From assembly GCA_030527085.1 (NCBI GenBank), contig JAUNBN010000096.1, forward strand, positions 1-5,728: a stretch of DNA of 5,728 nt, written 5' to 3'. Source of the stretch: Oscillospiraceae bacterium (GTDB lineage Bacteria; Bacillota; Clostridia; Oscillospirales; Ruminococcaceae). The translations under genes and the position numbers were made by a program. This document shows positions 1 through 5,025 of this stretch, piece after piece (the first letter of the stretch is position 1; every line of letters begins with the position of its first letter). The notes under the pieces are model-generated. The model made no database searches and was not told where the DNA came from. It saw nothing but the letters and a program-made list of their open reading frames with translations.

Positions 1-926
1 AGGACGAGGGCGGAGAGGACTCTGAGAACGGGGAAGACACCGACGGCTCCTCTGAATCAAATTCGAGCGATTCCGGTTCAGGCAGCTCGAGTTCCAGCTC
101 AAGCGAGAAGAAGTATAAATATGTTTGGCAGCTCGTAGACGTTGTCAACTATATTACCCATTCTTCAAAGAACGTGGTAGCTCAGATACCCGCCATAATC
201 GAAAGCGAGGCCGGAGAAGACGAAGAAGCGGCCGCCTCGGCGCCTATTATAATATTCTGTGCCCACTACGACGACGTTGAGGGCGCAGACGGCGCGATAG
301 ACAACGCCTCTGGGGTCGCCAGCGCGCTCGAGATAGCGCGCATTATTCGCGCGGCGCGGGGTCACAGGCACGCGGAGCTGCGCTTTTTGTTCTCATCCGC
401 TGAGGAGCAGGGAGTTTACGGCGCGCTCGCCTACCTCGACTCGCTCAGCGACGAGGAGAAAGCGCGCTTCGCGGGCGCTATCAATCTGGACATGACGGCC
501 CACTCCACGGACGGCAACATTAAGGCTCTGAGCATTTCCACCTTCGGCGCGCTGACCGACGAGGGCTACAAAAACGGCGCGGAGGGCGCTCCGCTTCGCA
601 ACTCAAGCTCCATAGCCGTGGAGCTCGCCTATTCGGAAATGAGCGCGGACTTTGAAAGCCCTCTTTACTTTATCCACTGGGATAAGAACGACTTGCGCGC
701 CTTCGACCGTTACGGCCTTGACTGCGTAACTCTGGCCTGGAGCGAGATAGACCCCGAGCGCGCGACGAACCGCTTTAATATCTGCTCCCCCGAGGTCATG
801 CATACCGAGGACGACAGCTCGGAAAACCTCGACTACGATTCGCTTTTCAACACCACCAGGCTGGCTCTGCGCGCCTTCGAGAAGCTCTACGATGAGGCTG
901 TTTACAGCGGCGGGCGTACAAATTAG
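1..926 (+). CDS. M28-family zinc metallopeptidase, 5' end missing
   Basis: This is the C-terminal 307 residues of a larger protein. The frame is open from base 3 with no stop, so the GTG at 174 is internal and the true start lies upstream. The M28 (aminopeptidase Y/S-like) metal centre is complete. Counting from the codon at base 3, it has HYDD (His88), the DNASG motif (Asp100), the adjacent Glu-Glu of SAEEQG (134-135, general base plus zinc ligand), NLDM (Asp163) and a late MHTEDD (His267). By family knowledge this is a two-zinc hydrolase that removes N-terminal amino acids or cleaves short peptides; the substrate cannot be read from the sequence. The visible N-terminus is an Asp/Glu/Ser/Gly-rich low-complexity stretch of about 37 residues, typical of a linker in an exported or surface-anchored protein, so a signal peptide or lipobox upstream is inferred. 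A second acidic patch (residues about 67-75) lies between the NVVAQIP strand and the HYDD strand. It is probably not part of the transporter operon, since a terminator and a promoter separate them. Confidence 0.9.
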   Translation, partial: DEGGEDSENGEDTDGSSESNSSDSGSGSSSSSSSEKKYKYVWQLVDVVNYITHSSKNVVAQIPAIIESEAGEDEEAAASAPIIIFCAHYDDVEGADGAIDNASGVASALEIARIIRAARGHRHAELRFLFSSAEEQGVYGALAYLDSLSDEEKARFAGAINLDMTAHSTDGNIKALSISTFGALTDEGYKNGAEGAPLRNSSSIAVELAYSEMSADFESPLYFIHWDKNDLRAFDRYGLDCVTLAWSEIDPERATNRFNICSPEVMHTEDDSSENLDYDSLFNTTRLALRAFEKLYDEAVYSGGRTN

Positions 927-955
927 GCAATTGTGCCATATACGCGCCTTTTTTT
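909..955 (+). terminator. Intrinsic terminator of the peptidase gene
   Basis: GGCGGGCGTA (909-918) pairs with TACGCGCC (941-948) as an 8-bp stem with a two-base bulge (GG). A small inner hairpin, GGCA/TGCC, sits inside the loop, and seven T residues follow (949-955). The 5' arm overlaps the last codons of the peptidase gene. The bulge and the 22-nt outer loop make it less than ideal, but its position and T run fit rho-independent termination. Confidence 0.6.
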
Positions 956-990
956 AAGCTATTCTAACCAGAATACTTTCCTCCTTGTAA

Positions 991-1004
991 ATGTAACGTT
1001 ATGT
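991..1004. promoter_or_regulatory. Small palindrome upstream of the -35 box, possible operator
   Basis: The bases ATGTAACGTTATGT contain a perfect 8-bp palindrome, TAACGTTA (994-1001), ending seven bases before the TTGACA box. A centred AACGTT core with flanking half-sites resembles operators of LacI-family regulators, which commonly control sugar and nucleoside uptake. It does not fit the CcpA cre consensus, because one base is missing before the central CG. No regulator gene is in the window, so the assignment is speculative; an 8-bp palindrome in AT-rich DNA can arise by chance. Confidence 0.22.
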
Positions 1005-1007
1005 AAT

Positions 1008-1035
1008 TTGACAAAATAAAAACGATAATTATAAT
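1008..1035 (+). promoter_or_regulatory. Sigma-A-type promoter of the transporter operon
   Basis: A perfect -35 box TTGACA (1008-1013) and a perfect -10 box TATAAT (1030-1035) are separated by 16 bases of A/T-rich spacer. Transcription would start around 1042, giving a 5' leader of about 110 nt before the binding-protein start codon. The full match to consensus suggests a strong promoter, so any control probably comes from a repressor or from the leader RNA rather than from weak core elements. Confidence 0.85.
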
Positions 1036-1040
1036 ATTGC

Positions 1041-1128
1041 TGTGGGCCTCAAGGCCCGCAAAAAAAGCAAAACGGCAAAAGGGGTTAACCCCTTTTGCTT
1101 TGCCTTTGGGCAAAGCTAGCCCGTTTTG
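1041..1128 (+). promoter_or_regulatory. Structured 5' leader with multiple hairpins
   Basis: The leader holds nested inverted repeats. Hairpin A (1041-1060) has a GGGCC/GGCCC stem with a TCAA loop, extended by TGT/GCA, and starts almost at the predicted transcript 5' end; seven A residues follow. Hairpin B (1075-1098) is a perfect palindrome, GCAAAAGGGG - TTAA - CCCCTTTTGC. Hairpin C (1097-1116) is GCTTTGCC - TTTG - GGCAAAGC. CAAAACGG (1068-1075) pairs with CCGTTTTG (1121-1128), closing B and C into a possible three-way junction. A competing helix, GGGC (1108-1111) with GCCC (1119-1122), would break both C and the closing stem. I find none of the conserved purine-riboswitch junction sequences, and I recognise no known riboswitch class. 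It may be a cis-regulatory RNA, a 5' stabiliser, or a copy of a dispersed intergenic palindromic repeat. Confidence 0.45.
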
Positions 1129-1133
1129 TAAAA

Positions 1134-1149
1134 TTTTCCTGGAGGAAAA
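1134..1149 (+). promoter_or_regulatory. Ribosome binding site inside an inverted repeat
   Basis: The Shine-Dalgarno GGAGG (1141-1145) lies six bases before the ATG at 1152 and fixes that start. It is embedded in a perfect inverted repeat, TTTTCCT - GG - AGGAAAA. Folded as RNA this gives a six-pair, mostly A-U stem with a TGGA loop that would partly hide the site. The stem is weak, so the effect on translation is uncertain. Confidence 0.6.
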
Positions 1150-1151
1150 GA

Positions 1152-2282
1152 ATGAAGAAACTATTTGCACTGCTTCTCGCGCTCGCGCTGGTGTTCTCTT
1201 TCGCGGCCTGCGGAGGCGGCACCACTGAGTCCGAAGCCGAGTCCGAGAGCGGCGGCGAGAGCGAAGCCACCGCTCTCAACGTAGTCTATCTCGTAAACGG
1301 CAACCTGGGCGACAAGTCCTTCTTCGACAGCGCCGAGTCCGGCTTGGTCGCGCTTGAGAGCGAAGGCCTTATCACCAAGACCACCATCGAGATGGGTCCC
1401 GACGAAGCCACCTGGCAGAGCTATGTTGAGGAAGTAACCGCCTCCGGCGAGTACGACATCGTCGTAGTAGGAACCTGGCAGATGCCGACCTATGTGCTTC
1501 CCGTTGCCGAGGCCAACCCCGACCAGAAGTACATCATCTTCGACACCGAGGTTCTCGATGCCGACGGCAACTATTTGCCCAACATCGCCAGCATCCAGTA
1601 CAATCAGAACGACATGGGTTATCTGGTAGGCGTATTCGCCGGCATGATGGAGCTCTCCGAGCTTGAGGGCCTCAACGACGAGAACATCATCGGCTTTGTA
1701 GGCGGCATGGACAGCCCCGTAATCTGCGACTTCCTCGTAGGCTACATCGAGGGCGCGCGCTCCGTCAACCCCGATGTAATGGTTGACTGGCGCTGGATCA
1801 ACAGCTATGTAGACACCGCTCTGGGCAAGGAAATCGGCGCTGCCGAAATCCAGGCCGGCGCGGACATCATCTGGGGCTGCGGCGGCAACGCGGGCTCCGC
1901 GGCCGTTGAGGCCTGCGCCGAGGCCGGCGTGTGGTTCATCGGCGTCGACTCCGACCAGGAGCTCACGCTCGCTGAGGAGTATGCGGCTGTTACCCTGACC
2001 TCCGGCCTTAAGAACTGCGGCACCTCTCTTGAGTATGTCATCAAGCAGTATCTCGAGGGCAACGAGAGCGCCTGGGGCACCTGCGTGTATCTCGGCCTTG
2101 CCGAGGGCGGCGTAGGCATCGTAACCGACAAGAACTTCGCCACTTACGGCACCGCAGAGGCCCAGGAGGCCGTCGCGGCCGCCGAGGAAGCTATCCGCAA
2201 CGGCGAGATCGTCGTCAACAGCGCCTTTGACGCTGATTTCGACTACTACGCTCTTATGGACGAGGTAAAGTCGGGCAGCTAA
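1152..2282 (+). CDS. BMP-family ABC transporter substrate-binding lipoprotein
   Basis: This 376-residue exported lipoprotein captures the ligand for the ABC importer encoded downstream. The ATG at 1152 is chosen over an in-frame ATG at 1095 because GGAGG sits six bases upstream and the protein then begins with a proper signal: MKK, a hydrophobic stretch, and a lipobox ending FAAC with the acylated cysteine at residue 20. A Ser/Glu/Gly-rich tether follows (21-41). BMP-family (Med/PnrA/BmpA) landmarks are LGDKSF (52-57), FVGGMDSP (182-189), IIWGCGGNAG (239-248), IGVDSDQ (263-269) and TSGLKN (283-288). The length is normal for the family. In PnrA-like proteins the late Asp and Lys motifs help bind purine nucleosides, and both are kept here. 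However, the usual SFN after the first motif reads SFF, so a nucleoside ligand is likely but unproven; riboflavin-binding RfuA is also in this family. Unlike its neighbours it uses ATC for isoleucine with no ATA that I could find, which suggests high expression. Confidence 0.93.
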   Translation: MKKLFALLLALALVFSFAACGGGTTESEAESESGGESEATALNVVYLVNGNLGDKSFFDSAESGLVALESEGLITKTTIEMGPDEATWQSYVEEVTASGEYDIVVVGTWQMPTYVLPVAEANPDQKYIIFDTEVLDADGNYLPNIASIQYNQNDMGYLVGVFAGMMELSELEGLNDENIIGFVGGMDSPVICDFLVGYIEGARSVNPDVMVDWRWINSYVDTALGKEIGAAEIQAGADIIWGCGGNAGSAAVEACAEAGVWFIGVDSDQELTLAEEYAAVTLTSGLKNCGTSLEYVIKQYLEGNESAWGTCVYLGLAEGGVGIVTDKNFATYGTAEAQEAVAAAEEAIRNGEIVVNSAFDADFDYYALMDEVKSGS

Positions 2283-2283
2283 A

Positions 2284-2323
2284 GCAAGAGAAAACATAAG
2301 CCGGTTTTAAAAACCGCGCTTGC
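2284..2323 (+). repeat. First spacer hairpin after the binding-protein gene
   Basis: CGGTTTT (2302-2308) and AAAACCG (2310-2316) form a near-perfect inverted repeat, six pairs with a three-base loop. It lies inside weaker outer arms, GCAAG (2284-2288) and CTTGC (2319-2323). No T run follows, so it is not a classic terminator. It sits two bases past the stop codon and could protect the 3' end of a processed binding-protein transcript. Confidence 0.35.
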
Positions 2324-2353
2324 ATAAGGGGGAGCCTAACAGCTCCCCCTTAT
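2324..2353 (+). promoter_or_regulatory. Strong intercistronic hairpin (12-bp perfect stem)
   Basis: The arms ATAAGGGGGAGC (2324-2335) and GCTCCCCCTTAT (2342-2353) pair perfectly around a six-base loop, CTAACA. No T tract follows, so transcription should mostly continue into the ATPase gene. A stable stem between an abundant binding protein and its low-copy transporter genes is a known way to set unequal expression, by stabilising the upstream RNA or causing partial termination. The 3' arm is also complementary to the ATPase gene's Shine-Dalgarno (CCCCCTTA 2345-2352 with TAAGGGGG 2368-2375), so two mutually exclusive folds are possible. Confidence 0.6.
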
Positions 2354-2368
2354 AACTAATTAAAAGCT

Positions 2369-2376
2369 AAGGGGGG
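2369..2376 (+). promoter_or_regulatory. Ribosome binding site of the ATPase gene
   Basis: The G-rich AAGGGGGG precedes the GTG at 2385 by eight bases and supports that start. A GGAGG at 2387-2391 lies within the first codons and has no start at a suitable distance downstream: the next in-frame ATG, at 2409, is 17 bases further on. The site is the near-repeat of the hairpin 5' arm (TAAGGGGGAGC at 2325-2335 without its leading A, against TAAGGGGGGAAGC at 2368-2380). Confidence 0.55.
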
Positions 2377-2384
2377 AAGCGCCG

Positions 2385-3947
2385 GTGGAGGAAAACTGTG
2401 TTGTACGCATGCGCGGCATAACAAAGATATATCCCAACGGCATCGCCGCCAATCAGAGCGTTGATTTCTCTATCCGCGAGGGCGAGATTCACGCGCTGAT
2501 GGGCGAAAACGGAGCGGGCAAGTCCACGCTCATGAAAATCCTCTTCGGCCTCGAGCAGCCTACGAGCGGCGTTATCGAGGTAAGGGGAAAGGAAGTTTCC
2601 ATAAGCTCGCCGAGCGCGGCCATCGCGCAGGGCATAGGCATGGTGCATCAGCACTTTATGCTCGTGCCTTCGCTTACGGTAGCCGAGAACATGGTGCTCG
2701 GAATGGAGCCTAAAAAGAGCGGCCTTTTCATGAATTACCCCAAGGCCGTAGAGCTCACAAAAAGCTACGCCGAAAAATTCAATCTGCATGTAGAGCCCGA
2801 CAAAAAGGTTGCCGACATTCCCGTCGGAATGAAGCAGAAGGTAGAGATCCTGAAAGCCCTTGTTCGCGGCGCTAAAATACTCATTCTCGACGAGCCCACC
2901 GCGGTTCTCACAACCCAGGAGACGGGCGAGCTCTTTAAGGAGCTCAAGCACCTTAAAGAACAGGGCTACACAATAATATTCATATCCCATAAACTTAAGG
3001 AAATAAAGGAGCTCACCGACCGCCTGACGATAATGCGCGGCGGCAAGTCGATGGGCGTATACAATACCGCTGAAATAAGCGAGCAGGAGATATCCCGCCT
3101 GATGGTAGGCCGCGACGTTATTCTCGAAGTCGAGAAAGACAAAGCGCAGCCCACCGACGTGGTTCTGAGCGTAAAGGGTCTGGAGTACACCAACGAGTGG
3201 AACAAGAAGATGCTCAACAAGGTCTCCTTCGCGCTGCGCAAGGGCGAGATACTCGGCGTGGCGGGCGTTGAGGGCAACGGCCAGCGCGAGCTCGTCGATA
3301 TGCTCTTCAACCTGAGCCGGCCCGACGCGGGCGAGGCCACCGTTAACGGAAGGAGCGTTATAGGCCGCCCGCAGAGCGAGATACGCGATATGGGCGTTGC
3401 GCACATACCCGAGGACAGAATGACCTTCGGCGTAGCCGCTCCCGCCTCCATTGAGGAAAACGTCATCTCCGACCGCTTCGATAAAAAGGACTTCAACAAG
3501 GGCCCCCTCTTCAATATGAAGCGCATTCACGAGGAGGCGGACAAGCTTATTGAAGAATACATGGTGCTCTGCAAGAGCCGTAAACAGCCCGTTTCAATGC
3601 TCTCCGGCGGCAATATTCAAAAGGTCGTGGTTGCGCGCGAGTTCTCAAGCGAGCCCGTCCTTATAATCGCCGACCAGCCCACCCGCGGCATCGACGTAGG
3701 CGCTACGGAGTTCATACGCAAGAAGTTAGTCGAGCTCTCGCGCGAGGGGGCCGCTGTGCTGCTGGTCTCCGCCGACCTGAACGAGGTTATGGAGCTCTCC
3801 GACAGCCTCGTTATCTTCTACGACGGCCGCATAGTCGCCTACTTCGAGGATACCGAAAAGCTCACGGATATCGAGATGGGCGAATACATGCTCGGGCTTA
3901 AAAAGCAGTCCGAGGAGGAGATAGGGAGGGTTCGCCATGAAAACTAA
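2385..3947 (+). CDS. ABC importer ATP-binding protein with two nucleotide-binding domains
   Basis: This 520-residue cytoplasmic ATPase powers the importer and has two fused ABC domains, as in NupO/YufO, RbsA and MglA. Domain 1 has Walker A GENGAGKST (40-48), a Q-loop glutamine (89), Walker B ILILDEPT (165-172) and switch His202. Its signature is the degenerate IPVGMKQ (145-151) rather than LSVGxxQ. Domain 2 lacks a true Walker A (GVEGNGQRE, 294-302, no Lys) and has Walker B IIADQPT with Gln431 in place of the catalytic Glu. It has no switch His (VSAD) but carries a good LSGGN signature (406-410). Thus only the site made of domain 1 Walker A and domain 2 LSGGN looks fully catalytic, which is usual for this family. 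The GTG start at 2385 gives the N-terminus expected for the family; ATG 2409 is the alternative. The gene follows the binding-protein gene by 102 bases and overlaps the first permease by 11 bases, so it is cotranscribed and coupled. Confidence 0.94.
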   Translation: MEENCVVRMRGITKIYPNGIAANQSVDFSIREGEIHALMGENGAGKSTLMKILFGLEQPTSGVIEVRGKEVSISSPSAAIAQGIGMVHQHFMLVPSLTVAENMVLGMEPKKSGLFMNYPKAVELTKSYAEKFNLHVEPDKKVADIPVGMKQKVEILKALVRGAKILILDEPTAVLTTQETGELFKELKHLKEQGYTIIFISHKLKEIKELTDRLTIMRGGKSMGVYNTAEISEQEISRLMVGRDVILEVEKDKAQPTDVVLSVKGLEYTNEWNKKMLNKVSFALRKGEILGVAGVEGNGQRELVDMLFNLSRPDAGEATVNGRSVIGRPQSEIRDMGVAHIPEDRMTFGVAAPASIEENVISDRFDKKDFNKGPLFNMKRIHEEADKLIEEYMVLCKSRKQPVSMLSGGNIQKVVVAREFSSEPVLIIADQPTRGIDVGATEFIRKKLVELSREGAAVLLVSADLNEVMELSDSLVIFYDGRIVAYFEDTEKLTDIEMGEYMLGLKKQSEEEIGRVRHEN

Positions 3948-5025
3948 GAGCACAAGGCTTTTCGGCCTGCTGCGCGGCTTTACCGCGCTGCTTGTGGCGC
4001 TGCTGGTGGCCTTTATTCTCGTGTTCATAACCAGCGACGAGCCCTTTAAGGCTCTTGAAAACCTGCTGATAACCCCGCTCACGAACTGGAACCGCATAAG
4101 CACCGTTCTGACGCGAATGATACCGATAGTCTTTACGGGCCTGGCGGTCTGCGTCATGTTCAGCGCCGACCAGTTCAACCTCGCGGGCGAGGGCTGCGTC
4201 TTTGCCGGCGGCTTCGCGGCGGGGCTCTGCGCGGTCTACCTCGACCTGCCGGCGGGCATTCACACCGTCGTCTGCCTGCTGGCGGCCATGCTCGTAGGCG
4301 CGATAATCATGCTGGTGCCCGCGCTTTTAAAGGCAAAGCTGGGCGCTTCCGAGATGGTCGTCTCGCTCATGATGAACTACGTGATACTCGACGTCTGCCT
4401 GCACTTCCTGCACACCTACTTTAAAGACCGCTCGCAGGGCGCAACGATGACCCTGCCCTTCCAGAGCACCTCTATACTCGGAACTATGTTCCAGGGCACG
4501 AGGACGAGCTGGGGCCTGCTTATAGCCATAGTCGCCTCCGTTTTGGTCTGGCTCTTTATGTTCCGCACCAAATGGGGCTACGCCATCCGCATGGTCGGCA
4601 TAAACCGCGAGTTTTCAAAGTATTCCGGCATCAAGGTAGGCTTTATAATCGTCCTCTGCCAGGTCGTCGGCGGTCTCATCTCCGGCCTCGGCGGCGGCGT
4701 TGAGCAGCTGGGCTACTACCAGACCTTCCGCTGGATACAGCTGATGGGCTACGGCTGGGACGGCGTTACGCTGGCGATACTGGCGGGCAACAACCCCCTG
4801 CTTGTACCCGTCGCGGCCTTCTTCATAGCCTATCTCGACTACGGCTGCACCCTTATGAACACAAACACCAGCGTTCCGGCCGAGATGATGGACATAATAA
4901 GCGTCGTCATCTTCCTCTTCTTCGCGGCGGAGCAGTTCCTCAAACGCACCCGTCAGCGCATGGTCGTAAAGGAGACGGAGCGCGAGCTTGCCGAAGTAAA
5001 GGCTGAGGAGGTGAGCGCTGAATGA
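3937..5025 (+). CDS. ABC importer permease, first of pair (NupP/YufP-like)
   Basis: This 362-residue integral membrane protein belongs to the BPD_transp_2 permease family and is one half of the transmembrane channel. The start overlaps the ATPase gene by 11 bases and has a GGGAGGG Shine-Dalgarno (3924-3930) six bases upstream. Around nine hydrophobic segments can be seen, beginning at about residues 13-32 and 54-74, with the last at about 315-335. Family landmarks are QFNLAGEG (79-86), matching the FNIG(I/A)EG loop of the partner, and the cytoplasmic MVGINREFSKYSGI stretch (219-232), which by family knowledge contacts the ATPase. The N-terminus is basic, in line with the positive-inside rule, and the protein ends in a charged tail rich in Arg, Lys and Glu (about 334-362). 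It has the larger size normal for the first permease in NupPQ-type systems. The stop codon overlaps the next start as ATGA. Confidence 0.92.
   Translation: MKTKSTRLFGLLRGFTALLVALLVAFILVFITSDEPFKALENLLITPLTNWNRISTVLTRMIPIVFTGLAVCVMFSADQFNLAGEGCVFAGGFAAGLCAVYLDLPAGIHTVVCLLAAMLVGAIIMLVPALLKAKLGASEMVVSLMMNYVILDVCLHFLHTYFKDRSQGATMTLPFQSTSILGTMFQGTRTSWGLLIAIVASVLVWLFMFRTKWGYAIRMVGINREFSKYSGIKVGFIIVLCQVVGGLISGLGGGVEQLGYYQTFRWIQLMGYGWDGVTLAILAGNNPLLVPVAAFFIAYLDYGCTLMNTNTSVPAEMMDIISVVIFLFFAAEQFLKRTRQRMVVKETERELAEVKAEEVSAE

Noticed and set aside
961..974. ATTCT-AACC-AGAAT inverted repeat
   Set aside because: It is only five A/T-rich pairs with no T run or promoter context, so it may well be chance.
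976..986. Reverse-strand AAGGAGGAAAG, resembling a Shine-Dalgarno
   Set aside because: No start codon or open frame follows at a usable distance on the minus strand.
1132..1150. CodY box, expected because nupNOPQ of Bacillus is CodY-controlled
   Set aside because: Only the first half (AATTTTC) matches; the second half reads through the Shine-Dalgarno and does not fit the 15-base consensus.
1041..1151. Purine riboswitch upstream of a putative nucleoside transporter
   Set aside because: The conserved junction and loop bases of that class are absent; only the general three-helix shape is similar.
1095..1151. Upstream in-frame ATG (1095) as the start of the binding protein
   Set aside because: It would add 19 residues before the signal peptide, falls inside the palindrome and has no ribosome site.
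964..1228. Short open frames across the leader on both strands
   Set aside because: They cross the promoter and the palindromes, which code similarly on both strands because of their symmetry. None has a ribosome site, and the lipoprotein signal at 1152 explains the coding part.
1161..2297. Long antisense open frame (378 codons) opposite the binding-protein gene
   Set aside because: It mirrors a gene with clear BMP motifs and strong C-ending codon bias, which removes antisense stops. It has no ribosome site, no recognisable motifs and a low-complexity composition.
2367..3530. Long antisense open frame (387 codons) opposite the ATPase gene
   Set aside because: It lies opposite confirmed ABC domains and has no family motif or start signal; it is a by-product of codon bias.
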